Source: Mangrovimicrobium sp048323675
GTDB taxonomy: Bacteria > Pseudomonadota > Gammaproteobacteria > Pseudomonadales > Halieaceae
Direction of reading: 5' to 3'
DNA length: 64,000 nt
Assembly (NCBI RefSeq): GCF_048323675.1
Contig: NZ_JBLWFK010000007.1
Coordinates: 124,001-188,000, forward strand
The notes below the pieces were generated by a model. That model saw only the letters and a list, made by a program, of their open reading frames with translations. It did not search any database and was not told the DNA's origin. Shown here piece by piece: positions 45,104-52,408 of the stretch (position 1 is its first letter; each line of letters begins with the position of its first letter). Position numbers and translations under genes: made by a program.

Positions 45104-45224
45104 GGGGCGGAGTCCGGGCTCTCCCTGTTCGGGACCGCCAAAAAGCGCACATCCATGTGCAGGCTCGGCCTCGGCCATCCATGGCCTCGGACGCCCCGTA
45201 CAGGGAGAGCCCGGACTCCACCCC
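45104..45224. repeat. Multi-branched inverted-repeat element 1
   Basis: A 20-bp arm GGAGTCCGGGCTCTCCCTGT (45109-45128) is perfectly complementary to 45200-45219. Between the arms are two further perfect palindromes, GCACATCCATGTGC (45147-45160) and GGCCATCCATGGCC (45173-45186), which share a CATCCATG core. Together they would fold into a long stem capped by two short hairpins. It follows the rpe stop by 39 bp, so it could work as a transcription terminator. The architecture is also that of a short mobile palindromic repeat. No transposase is nearby. Confidence 0.8.
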
Positions 45225-45232
45225 TCGCCCAG

Positions 45233-45257
45233 TGCCAATCGACGGCTATTATTGGCA
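45233..45257 (+). terminator. Hairpin downstream of rpe
   Basis: TGCCAAT (45233-45239) pairs with ATTGGCA (45251-45257), with an 11-nt loop, followed by TTT. The stem is short and not GC-rich, so a weak terminator or part of the neighbouring repeat region is possible. Confidence 0.35.
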
Positions 45258-45356
45258 TTTGCGGGTAAGCCTTGAAACTGCATGTAGCTTATCGGAATCG
45301 GGTGTTTTTACTGTTTGGGATAACCAGCAATTATTGAGTTACGCGCCGCAAGAGGA

Positions 45357-45466
45357 CCGGATTTTGCATCAGGCGTGACGGGAACGTCGACGGCCAGGGA
45401 CGGCCGTCGCCGAGCTGCCATGGATGGCGCTTTTGCGTTTCCAGGCACGCCTGATGCGGAATCCGG
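45357..45466. repeat. Multi-branched inverted-repeat element 2
   Basis: Arms of 21 nt at 45357-45377 and 45446-45466 pair at 19 of 21 positions; the two mismatches would be G-U pairs in one RNA strand. Inside are a perfect 8-bp hairpin, CGACGGCC (45388-45395) with GGCCGTCG (45402-45409), and the palindrome GCCATGGATGGC (45417-45428). The plan of a long outer stem with two inner hairpins, one centred on a CCATGGATGG-like core, matches element 1. Element 2 ends about 60 bp before the trp promoter. Related palindromic elements occur in marine gammaproteobacteria, but I cannot check the family here. Confidence 0.75.
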
Positions 45467-45523
45467 GCCGTGGCCGATGGGCCATGGCTAAAACCTGTGC
45501 CAGAAGCGAAGTCGCAACCCCCG

Positions 45524-45551
45524 TTGCCATCCGAAAACCGGTATGTACAAT
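45524..45551 (+). promoter_or_regulatory. Predicted sigma-70 promoter of the trp leader and trpEGDC
   Basis: A -35 TTGCCA (45524-45529) and a -10 TACAAT (45546-45551) are 16 bp apart; each matches consensus at 5 of 6 positions. Transcription would start near 45558, about 20 nt before the leader-peptide start codon and about 140 nt before trpE. No TrpR operator-like sequence was recognised. Confidence 0.65.
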
Positions 45552-45578
45552 AGACCCTCCCCCAACCCGGAGACCGCT

Positions 45579-45647
45579 GTGAAAACAGCCCTGCGTAATG
45601 GCATCGACCTCCTCTCGATGCGAGAAGTGACCTGCTGGCGATGGTAG
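45579..45647 (+). CDS. trpL: trp operon leader peptide
   Basis: A 22-codon frame starts at GTG 45579 with GGAG (45569-45572) six bases upstream. It ends in the nine residues MREVTCWRW followed by TAG, so two of the last three codons are Trp (TGG at 45636-45638 and 45642-45644). It lies between a good promoter and trpE, and the stop is 52 bp before the trpE ATG. This is the form expected of a leader peptide that senses charged tRNA-Trp by ribosome stalling. Trp is rare enough that two codons just before the stop are unlikely by chance. An internal in-frame ATG at 45618 has no ribosome binding site. Confidence 0.75.
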   Translation: MKTALRNGIDLLSMREVTCWRW

Positions 45648-45692
45648 CCAGGGCCTCGTCACGCACCCATTACGCCAATTCTATCTCCGAGG
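45593..45692 (+). promoter_or_regulatory. Candidate trp attenuation structures covering the trpE ribosome binding site
   Basis: Several pairings link the leader-peptide region to the trpE start. CCTCG (45654-45658), just after the leader stop, is complementary to CGAGG (45688-45692), which contains the trpE Shine-Dalgarno bases. GCGTAATGG (45593-45601), inside the leader frame, is perfectly complementary to CCATTACGC (45667-45675). CTGGC (45635-45639) can pair with GCCAG (45647-45651). No U-run typical of an intrinsic terminator follows. This suggests control of trpE translation rather than, or besides, transcription termination; the mechanism is inferred. Confidence 0.45.
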
Positions 45693-45699
45693 AACACCC

Positions 45700-47181
45700 A
45701 TGAATCCGCAGGACTATGCCGCCCTGGCGGCACAAGATTACAACCGCATACCTGTCAGCCTGGAAGTCCTGGCTGACCTGGAAACCCCCATCAGCGCCTA
45801 TCGCAAGCTCGCCGAGGGGCCGTATTCCTATCTCTTCGAGTCGGTACAGGGCGGCGAGAAGTGGGGCCGCTACTCTATCATTGGGCTGCCCTGCCGTACC
45901 CTGATCAAGGTTTTTGGCCACCGCGTGGTGACCTATCGCGATGGCGACCTGGTGGAAAGCCTCGAAGTCGAGGACCCGCTGGCCTATGTCGAGCAGATGC
46001 AGGCCGACTTCAACACGGCACCGCGGGATGACCTGCCGGTGTTCCATGGCGGCCTGGTGGGCTACTTTGGCTATGACACCGTGCGCTACGTGGAGCCGCG
46101 GCTGGCGAAGAGCGTGCCGCCCGATGAGCTGGGCAACCCGGACATCCTGCTGATGGTGTCGGAAGAGGTGCTGGTGTTCGATAACCTCGCCGGCACGATT
46201 CGCCTGGTGGTCAACGCGGATACGGCGCAGCCCGATGCGCTGGAACATGCCCAGGCCCGCTTGCGGGCGCTGGCGGCGAAACTGCGCGAGCCGATGCCGC
46301 CGCTGCCGGATGTTAACCTGGGGGCTTCCGACAGTGCCGAGCTGGAGCAGTCCGCCAGTTCCCACTTCACCGAAGAGGCCTATTACGCGGCGGTAGAGAA
46401 GGTGAAGGAGTACGTGCTGGCGGGCGACGTCATGCAGGTGGTGCCTTCCCAGCGCCTGAGTGTTCCCTTTGCTGCACCGCCGCTGAATCTCTACCGCGCA
46501 CTGCGCAACCTGAATCCCTCGCCCTATATGTATTTCCTCGACCTTGAGGATTTCCACATCGTCGGTTCTTCGCCGGAGATTCTCGCCCGGCTGGAAAAAG
46601 GCCTGGTGACGGTGCGCCCGATTGCCGGCACCCGGCGCCGCGGTTACACCGAGGAGGAGGACGCGGCGCTGGAAGCGGAATTGCTCGCCGATCCCAAGGA
46701 AATTGCCGAGCACCTGATGCTGATCGACCTGGGGCGCAACGATGTCGGCCGCATTGCCGAAACCGGTTCGGTGGAGCTGACCGACAAGATGGTGGTGGAG
46801 CGCTACTCCCACGTCATGCACATCGTGTCCAATGTCAGCGGTACCCTGAAGGCGGGCAAATCCGCGATCGACGTGCTGCGCGCGACCCTGCCGGCCGGGA
46901 CCCTGAGCGGCGCGCCGAAGATTCGCGCCATGGAGATCATCGACGAACTCGAGCCGGTCAAGCGCGGTGTCTACGGCGGTGCGGTGGGCTATCTCTCCTG
47001 GGCGGGGGATATGGATACGGCTATTGCCATTCGCACCGCGGTCATCAAGGGCGGGCAACTCTATGTCCAGGCCGGGGGCGGCGTCGTCGCCGACTCGGTG
47101 CCGCGGCTGGAGTGGAAGGAAACCCACAACAAGGCCCGGGCGATGTTCCGTGCCGCCGCCATGGCGCAAGGGGAGGGCTGA
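45700..47181 (+). CDS. trpE: Anthranilate synthase component I
   Basis: Chorismate-binding subunit that, with TrpG, makes anthranilate, the first step of tryptophan synthesis. The 493 residues include the N-terminal feedback-site region (YSYLFESV, corresponding to the LLES motif that binds Trp), VGYFGYDTVRYVE, and the chorismate-binding core with MQVVPSQRL, GSSPEILARL, RPIAGTRRRG, HLMLIDLGRNDVGR and GAPKIRAMEIIDELE. The ATG has GAGGA six bases upstream. It is the first structural gene of trpEGDC, 3 bp before trpG. The trpF, trpB and trpA genes are not in the window. Confidence 0.97.
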   Translation: MNPQDYAALAAQDYNRIPVSLEVLADLETPISAYRKLAEGPYSYLFESVQGGEKWGRYSIIGLPCRTLIKVFGHRVVTYRDGDLVESLEVEDPLAYVEQMQADFNTAPRDDLPVFHGGLVGYFGYDTVRYVEPRLAKSVPPDELGNPDILLMVSEEVLVFDNLAGTIRLVVNADTAQPDALEHAQARLRALAAKLREPMPPLPDVNLGASDSAELEQSASSHFTEEAYYAAVEKVKEYVLAGDVMQVVPSQRLSVPFAAPPLNLYRALRNLNPSPYMYFLDLEDFHIVGSSPEILARLEKGLVTVRPIAGTRRRGYTEEEDAALEAELLADPKEIAEHLMLIDLGRNDVGRIAETGSVELTDKMVVERYSHVMHIVSNVSGTLKAGKSAIDVLRATLPAGTLSGAPKIRAMEIIDELEPVKRGVYGGAVGYLSWAGDMDTAIAIRTAVIKGGQLYVQAGGGVVADSVPRLEWKETHNKARAMFRAAAMAQGEG

Positions 47182-47184
47182 AAC

Positions 47185-47763
47185 ATGTTGCTGATGATCG
47201 ACAACTACGACTCCTTCACCTACAACGTGGTGCAGTATCTCGGTGAGCTGGGTGCCGACGTGCACGTGGTGCGCAACGACGAAATCGGCGTGGCGGATAT
47301 CGCCGCGCTTAACCCGGAGCGCATCGTGATTTCCCCCGGTCCCTGTACTCCCAACGAGGCGGGCATCTCCATGGCGGTGATCCGCGAATACGCGGGCAAG
47401 CTGCCTATCCTCGGCATCTGCCTTGGCCACCAGAGCATCGGCCAGGTATTTGGCGGCGAGGTGGTGCGAGCCCGGCAGGTGATGCACGGCAAGACCTCGC
47501 CGATCCACCACCGCGGCGAAGGGGTGTTCCGCGGCCTCAGCCAGCCCTTCGAGGCCACCCGCTACCACAGCCTGGTGGTGGCGAAGGAGAGCCTGCCGGA
47601 TTGCCTGGAAATCACCGCCTGGACGGAAACCGACAATGGCGAGGTGGACGAGATCATGGGCCTGCGCCATCGCGAACTGGCGGTCGAGGGCGTGCAGTTC
47701 CACCCGGAGTCGATCCTGACCGCCCACGGTCACGACCTGCTGCGCAATTTCCTGGAGAGTTAG
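47185..47763 (+). CDS. trpG: Anthranilate synthase component II (glutamine amidotransferase)
   Basis: Supplies ammonia from glutamine to TrpE. The 192-residue class I amidotransferase has the start MLLMIDNYDSFTYNVVQYL, the oxyanion motif SPGPCTPNEAG, the nucleophile C79 in GICLGHQ, and the catalytic His/Glu pair H173 and E175 in VQFHPES. It is a separate gene, not fused to TrpD as in E. coli, and in some relatives also serves p-aminobenzoate synthase (PabA). It begins 3 bp after trpE and ends 10 bp before trpD, with a GGGCCCC palindrome in that gap. Confidence 0.96.
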   Translation: MLLMIDNYDSFTYNVVQYLGELGADVHVVRNDEIGVADIAALNPERIVISPGPCTPNEAGISMAVIREYAGKLPILGICLGHQSIGQVFGGEVVRARQVMHGKTSPIHHRGEGVFRGLSQPFEATRYHSLVVAKESLPDCLEITAWTETDNGEVDEIMGLRHRELAVEGVQFHPESILTAHGHDLLRNFLES

Positions 47764-47773
47764 GGGCCCCTAT

Positions 47774-48823
47774 ATGGATATTCAGAAGGCAATCAAGCTG
47801 CTGGTGGAAACCCGCAGCCTTGACCGTGAGGAAATGGCCGCGGTGATGCGCCAGGTGATGTCGGGCGACGCCACCGATGCGCAGATCGGCGGTTTGCTGG
47901 TGGCCCTGCGCATGCGCGGCGAGACCATCGACGAGATTGCCGGCGCCGCGCAGGTGATGCGCGAGCTGGCCACCCCGGTCAAGGTTGACTGTCCGCACCT
48001 GGTGGACCTCGTCGGCACCGGCGGCGACGGCGCCAACCTGTTCAACGTGTCCACCGGTTCTTCCTTCGTGGTGGCCGCGGCGGGGGCCCACGTCGCCAAG
48101 CACGGCAACCGCGGCGTCTCCAGTTCCAGCGGCAGTTCCGATGTACTGGAAACCCTGGGTATGCCGCTGGACCTGGATCCCGGGCAGGTGGGGCGGGCCA
48201 TCGAGCAGGTCGGAGTCGGCTTCATGTTCGCGCCCATGCACCACAGCGCCATGCGCTACGCAGTGGGGCCGCGCCGCGAGCTGGGCCTGCGCACCATTTT
48301 CAACGTGCTCGGCCCGCTCACCAACCCGGCGGGGGTCAGGCGGCAGGTGGTCGGTGTCTACGATGCCGCGCTGTGTGAGCCGCTGGCCGAAGTGCTCGGC
48401 CTGCTCGGCGCGGAACACGCCATGGTTGTCCACGCCGAGGATGGCCTCGATGAAATTTCCATCGCCGCGCCCACCCGCGTGGCCGAGTGGCGCGACGGCG
48501 CCGTCAGCAGCTTTGTCATCGCGCCGGAAGATTTCGCCATCGAGCGCCAGAATCTCAGCGGTTTGTCCGTCGCCAATGCCCGGGCATCGGCGCGCCTTAT
48601 TCGCAGTGCGCTGGCCGGAGCCAATGAGCCGGAGGCGAAAAAGGCCGCAGCCATGCTGGCCCTGAATGCGGGTGTCACCATCTATGTGGCCGGTGTCACC
48701 GCGACCATGGCCCAGGGGGTGGCGATGGCCGAGGACCTCATCGCCACCGGGCAGGCGGCGGAGAAGTTGAATGAATTTGTGGCCTTTACCCAGGCGATGC
48801 GTGGCGAGGCGGGTGAGCGATGA
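47774..48823 (+). CDS. trpD: Anthranilate phosphoribosyltransferase
   Basis: Joins anthranilate to phosphoribosyl pyrophosphate. The 349 residues carry the PRPP-binding GTGGDGANLFNVSTGSS (81-97) and KHGNRGVSSSSGSSDVLE (109-126). RRELGLRTIFNVLGPLTNPA and the metal-binding VHAEDGLDEIS follow, both typical of the family. The start follows trpG by 10 bp; the stop overlaps the trpC start by 4 bp. Confidence 0.97.
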   Translation: MDIQKAIKLLVETRSLDREEMAAVMRQVMSGDATDAQIGGLLVALRMRGETIDEIAGAAQVMRELATPVKVDCPHLVDLVGTGGDGANLFNVSTGSSFVVAAAGAHVAKHGNRGVSSSSGSSDVLETLGMPLDLDPGQVGRAIEQVGVGFMFAPMHHSAMRYAVGPRRELGLRTIFNVLGPLTNPAGVRRQVVGVYDAALCEPLAEVLGLLGAEHAMVVHAEDGLDEISIAAPTRVAEWRDGAVSSFVIAPEDFAIERQNLSGLSVANARASARLIRSALAGANEPEAKKAAAMLALNAGVTIYVAGVTATMAQGVAMAEDLIATGQAAEKLNEFVAFTQAMRGEAGER

Positions 48824-49620
48824 ATACTGATGCACCGACAGTCCTGCGCAGGATCCTGGAACGCAAGGCGGAAGAAGTCGCCGAGCGCCGCGCGCAGCGC
48901 ACGCTGGCCAGCCTTGAATCCGCCATCCCCGGTCAGTCTGCACCCCGGGGATTCGCCGCGCGCCTGGTGGCGCGGGCGAGCGCCGGCGAGCCTGCAGTGA
49001 TCGCCGAGGTCAAGAAGGCGTCCCCCAGCAAGGGTGTCATTCGCCCGGATTTCCACCCGGCGGACATCGCCCGCAGCTACGAGGCCGGCGGAGCCACCTG
49101 CCTGTCGGTGCTCACCGACATCGATTTCTTCCAGGGGGCAGACGACTACCTGCAACAGGCGCGCGCGGCCTGTGCACTGCCGGTGATCCGCAAGGATTTC
49201 ACCATCGACCCCTACCAGGTGGTGGAAGCTCGGGCTATCGGCGCCGATGCCATCCTGCTGATTGTCGCGGCGCTGTCGGATGCGCAGATGCGCGAACTCC
49301 ACGACACCGCGGTCGGCGTCGGGCTGGACGTGCTGGTGGAAGTGCACGATCGCGCGGAGCTCGATCGCGCGCTGGAACTGCCGACGCCCCTGCTGGGTAT
49401 CAACAACCGCGACCTGCGCAATTTCGAGACTTCCCTCGATACCACGCTGGACCTGCTGCCGCATATCCCGGCGGATCGCACCGTGGTCACCGAGAGCGGG
49501 ATTCACACGCTCGAGGATGTCGCCCTGATGCGCGCAAACAACGTGCATACCTTCCTGGTCGGCGAGGCCTTCATGCGGGCGGAGCAGCCCGGTGAGCGGC
49601 TGCGGGAATTGTTTTTCTGA
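48820..49620 (+). CDS. trpC: Indole-3-glycerol phosphate synthase
   Basis: Closes the indole ring from CdRP, releasing CO2. The 266-residue TIM barrel shows VIAEVKKASPSKGVI with the catalytic Lys, YEAGGATCLSVLTDIDFFQG, VIRKDFTIDPYQV, GADAILLIVAAL, VEVHDRAEL, GINNRDLRNFE and VTESGIHTLEDV. It is monofunctional; the TrpF domain fused in E. coli is absent. It ends the operon, followed by a hairpin at 49639-49664. The next gene runs the other way. Confidence 0.97.
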   Translation: MNTDAPTVLRRILERKAEEVAERRAQRTLASLESAIPGQSAPRGFAARLVARASAGEPAVIAEVKKASPSKGVIRPDFHPADIARSYEAGGATCLSVLTDIDFFQGADDYLQQARAACALPVIRKDFTIDPYQVVEARAIGADAILLIVAALSDAQMRELHDTAVGVGLDVLVEVHDRAELDRALELPTPLLGINNRDLRNFETSLDTTLDLLPHIPADRTVVTESGIHTLEDVALMRANNVHTFLVGEAFMRAEQPGERLRELFF

Positions 49621-49638
49621 GGCGCCTGTTGGTGAAGG

Positions 49639-49664
49639 CCGGAAGCACCATCTGGTGACTCCGG
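49639..49664. terminator. Hairpin between convergent trpC and methyltransferase genes
   Basis: CCGGA (49639-49643) and CACCA (49646-49650) pair with TGGTG (49653-49657) and TCCGG (49660-49664). This gives a ten-pair stem with a 2-nt internal mismatch and a 2-nt apex. There is no T-run on either side. A perfect 12-bp palindrome, ACCCCGCGGGGT, follows at 49677-49688, right at the end of the convergent gene. Likely a shared transcript-end structure. Confidence 0.5.
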
Positions 49665-49689
49665 AATACCGCCGCCACCCCGCGGGGTT

Positions 49690-51144
49690 TCAGGCGGCAA
49701 AACGGAAGATATAAAATCCGCCGCCGATCCAGCCGGTGCGTTCCTTGCGCAATGGCGCCTCGCGGAAAGCCAGCAGTTCGAAACCGCGCTGTGCCAGGGT
49801 GGACTCTACGTACTGCCGGCTGTGGGCGAAACGACCGGTAGGCTGTAGCTTGAAACCGGAGCCGGCGATGTCCTCCGTGGTGAGGCACACTATGGCTCCC
49901 GGTGCTGCACTGCCCGCAATCGCATCACCGAGCGCAGCGAGTTCGCCGATATAAATGACAGAATCCGCGCAGAGGAACAGCGAATAGCGAGTGGCGCCGC
50001 TGTTCAGCACCGCTGCGATATCGCCGTTCAGCAACTGGTTATAGCAGCCCTTTTCCCGGGCCTTGTCCAGCATCCGCGTCGACAGGTCGATGCCGGTGAT
50101 TTGCTCGCAACGGTCGCCAAAAACCGCTCCTCCCTTACCGGTACCGCAGCCGAGGTCCGCCATATGCGAGAAAGGCGCCGCGCCGGGCAGGGTTTCATCC
50201 AGTAACTCAAGCAGTTGTTCAGGACCCCGGTAGGCAAGGGCGCCCGTGAGGTGCTGCTCGAACGTCGGGGCATAGCCGTCAAACAGCCCCTTGACGTAGC
50301 TCTCGGGAGCCGCCTCGCTGTCAATTTCCCGCGCGGCGTTCAGCAGGTGGCTTGCTTCTCCGTTCCCGGGGTTAATGTCCAGGCACAGTTGCAGGGCGTC
50401 CACGGCTTCGTCGCGCCTGCCCAGTTGTAACAGGCAGCGCCCCGCGCCGAGGAGGGCGGCCTGGGAAGCGGCGTCGTATTCGAGCGCTTCGCGATACCAG
50501 GTCAGTGCCTCCTCGAAGCGCTGGCTCTGGGAGCGAGCATCCGCAATTTTGATCCGTGCCTCCGCCGATGCCGGAGCAAGCGTCAAGGCGCGCTGGTAGC
50601 ACTCCATGGCGGCGGGGCGTTGCTGGGTGTTCCTGAGGAAACCCCCGAGGGTGATCAGCCCCTCGGCGGACTCACCCACCAGCCCCAGGTACTGGCGGTA
50701 AATACTGGCAGCCTCTTCGTAGCGGTCCAGTTTGCCCAGGGTGTCAGCCAGGTTGGCAAGGGCATCCCCATAGCGGGGTTCCAGTTGCAGCGCGCGCGCA
50801 AAATTGGGCAGCGCAGCCTGGTAATCGCCACGCGAACTGAGAATTGCGCCGATCAGGTTCAGGGGGAGCGGCTGGTCGGGATAGCGCTGGGCAAGCTCCG
50901 TGGCAAGCGCCAGCGCATTTTCCTGGTCGCCGCTCTGGTACTGCGAAATCAGCTGCTGGAAATCGGCCTGTAATCGCGAAGGGTCCGGACGCGAGGCGGT
51001 TTGCTGCAGTAACCTGATCGCCTTGCGGGCCTTCTTGTTGCCCGGATCCCGTTGCAGTATTTGCTGATAGAGTTGCAGGGCCTCAGCGATATTGCCTTTT
51101 TTTTGTAATCGGCGCGCTTTGCTCAGTAATTCTTCAAAGGACAT
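49690..51144 (-). CDS. TPR-repeat / SAM methyltransferase fusion protein
   Basis: A 484-residue protein. Residues 1-270 are tetratricopeptide repeats (for example GNIAEALQLYQQILQRDPGN, RGDYQAALPNFARALQLEP, LDRYEEAASIYRQYLGLVG), six or so in a row. Residues 275-484 form a class I methyltransferase with SYVKGLFDGYAPTFEQHL, motif I MADLGCGTGKGG, ITGIDLSTRMLDKAREKGCY, and LCADSVIYIGEL. The second half is BioC/UbiE-like. The TPR part probably selects a protein partner or substrate; the target is unknown. It is 24 bp after crp on the same strand, so the two may share a transcript. Confidence 0.83.
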   Translation of the reverse strand: MSFEELLSKARRLQKKGNIAEALQLYQQILQRDPGNKKARKAIRLLQQTASRPDPSRLQADFQQLISQYQSGDQENALALATELAQRYPDQPLPLNLIGAILSSRGDYQAALPNFARALQLEPRYGDALANLADTLGKLDRYEEAASIYRQYLGLVGESAEGLITLGGFLRNTQQRPAAMECYQRALTLAPASAEARIKIADARSQSQRFEEALTWYREALEYDAASQAALLGAGRCLLQLGRRDEAVDALQLCLDINPGNGEASHLLNAAREIDSEAAPESYVKGLFDGYAPTFEQHLTGALAYRGPEQLLELLDETLPGAAPFSHMADLGCGTGKGGAVFGDRCEQITGIDLSTRMLDKAREKGCYNQLLNGDIAAVLNSGATRYSLFLCADSVIYIGELAALGDAIAGSAAPGAIVCLTTEDIAGSGFKLQPTGRFAHSRQYVESTLAQRGFELLAFREAPLRKERTGWIGGGFYIFRFAA

Positions 51145-51168
51145 CTATACCGTTTTCTCATTGCGTGA

Positions 51169-51813
51169 TCAGCGGGTGCCGTAGACAACCATCGTCTTGC
51201 CGGATACCGACACCAGCCCGTCTTCCTCCAGGGTCTTCAGCACCCTGCCGGCCATCTCCCGGGAGCAGCCGACGATCTTGCCAAGTTCCTGGCGGGTGAT
51301 CTTGATCTGCATCCCGTCGGGGTGGGTCATGGCGTCCGGTTCGCGGCACAGGTCGAGCAGGGTATGGGCTATGCGGCCGGTGACATCGACAAAGGCCAGG
51401 TCGGAGAGTTTGCGGGTGGTCTGCCGTAGCCGCTTGCCCAGCTGGCGGGAAATGGCGTACAGCACCTCGGGATACTGCGCGCTGATCTGGTGAAACTTTT
51501 CGTAGCTGATTTCCGCGACTTCACAGGCGGTTTTGGCCGTCACCAACGCGCTGCGCGGTTGGATTTCGTCCTCGAACAGGCCCATCTCGCCAACGAAATC
51601 GCCCGGGTTGAGATAGCTGACCACCATCATGTGGCCGGGATCGTCGGGATCTTCCACCAGCACCGAAACCGAGCCGTCGAGAATCAGGTAGAGGGTGTCG
51701 CCGGCCTCGCCCTGCTTGATGACGGTGGCGCGTGCTTTGTACTGCTTGCGCTGGCAATGCTGCAAAAAGCTTTCGATGCTCGGAATGGACTGTACGATTT
51801 GTGGCTTCAGCAC
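51169..51813 (-). CDS. crp: cAMP receptor protein (Vfr type)
   Basis: Global cAMP-dependent regulator. The 214 residues equal Pseudomonas Vfr in length, and the last 90 residues have a nearly identical pattern (LAFVDVTGRIAHTLLDLC, MTHPDGMQIKITRQELGKIVGCSREMAGRVL, split at the helix turn, and a VYGTR end). The cAMP pocket has GEMGLF with E76, and RSALVTAKT with R87 and S88. The helix-turn-helix is around 168-200. It is divergent from the OsmC-family gene, as crp is from yhfA in E. coli. A perfect 15-bp palindrome lies 36 bp before its start codon. Confidence 0.95.
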   Translation of the reverse strand: MLKPQIVQSIPSIESFLQHCQRKQYKARATVIKQGEAGDTLYLILDGSVSVLVEDPDDPGHMMVVSYLNPGDFVGEMGLFEDEIQPRSALVTAKTACEVAEISYEKFHQISAQYPEVLYAISRQLGKRLRQTTRKLSDLAFVDVTGRIAHTLLDLCREPDAMTHPDGMQIKITRQELGKIVGCSREMAGRVLKTLEEDGLVSVSGKTMVVYGTR

Positions 51814-51848
51814 ACCAACTCCCCTGTATTGTTTGATTTTTTTCCCCC

Positions 51849-51863
51849 GAGCTAGTCTAGCTC
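51849..51863. promoter_or_regulatory. Palindrome upstream of crp, operator candidate
   Basis: GAGCTAG-T-CTAGCTC is a perfect 7+1+7 palindrome in the 139-bp gap between the divergent crp and OsmC-family genes. It does not fit the CRP consensus (TGTGA-N6-TCACA). A TGTGA half site occurs nearby in 'agtgtgaaca' without a good partner. It could bind another regulator or form a hairpin in the crp 5' leader. Confidence 0.4.
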
Positions 51864-51952
51864 AGAGTTTCCATGAGGGGAACGGTAGTGTGAACAGGCG
51901 CCAGCGGTTGTGCTAAGCTTCGCGGCCGTTTTATCTGGGAGTATAAACCGGC

Positions 51953-52381
51953 ATGAAAGCAACGGTGAAATGGACGGATGGCGCCATGTTTGTGGGCGAG
52001 TCCGGCAGTGGGCACGCGGTAGTGATGGACGGTTCGCCGGAACTCGGTGGGCGCAACCTGGGCCCGCGGCCGATGGAAATGCTGCTGATCGGCACCGGTG
52101 GTTGTTCAACCTATGACGTGATGTCGATGCTGAAAAAATCCCGCCAGCAGGTGGTCGATTGCCGGGTGGAGATCGAGGCGGAACGCGCCGACGCGGTGCC
52201 GGCGGTGTTTACCTCGATCAAGCTGCACTTCATCGTGACCGGGGTCGGCCTGAAGGATAACCACGTCAAGCGTGCGGTGGAGCTGTCCGCGGAAAAATAC
52301 TGCAGCGCTTCCATCATGCTCGGCGCCGCCGGGGTGGCGATCAGCCACAGTTACGAGATCGTGGAGTTTTCCGCGGATTAA
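51953..52381 (+). CDS. OsmC-family protein (YhfA-like)
   Basis: A 142-residue member of the OsmC/Ohr fold. Features are GGRNLGPRPMEMLLIGTGGCSTYDVMSMLKKSR (with the first family Cys in GGCS; the run spans two helices) and the second Cys in SAEKYCSASIML, followed by VAISHSYEI. OsmC-type proteins use such a Cys pair for peroxide reduction. YhfA itself has no settled role. The neighbour crp is divergent, the same pairing as in E. coli (crp-yhfA), which supports the YhfA-like assignment over OsmC or Ohr proper. Confidence 0.9.
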   Translation: MKATVKWTDGAMFVGESGSGHAVVMDGSPELGGRNLGPRPMEMLLIGTGGCSTYDVMSMLKKSRQQVVDCRVEIEAERADAVPAVFTSIKLHFIVTGVGLKDNHVKRAVELSAEKYCSASIMLGAAGVAISHSYEIVEFSAD

Positions 52382-52408
52382 TAGCCGCTCAACCGGGTTG
52401 ATCCGGCC

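Noticed and set aside
45670..47733. 687-residue minus-strand open frame over trpE and trpG
   Set aside because: Fully antisense to two well-recognised genes, with no domain and no ribosome binding site.
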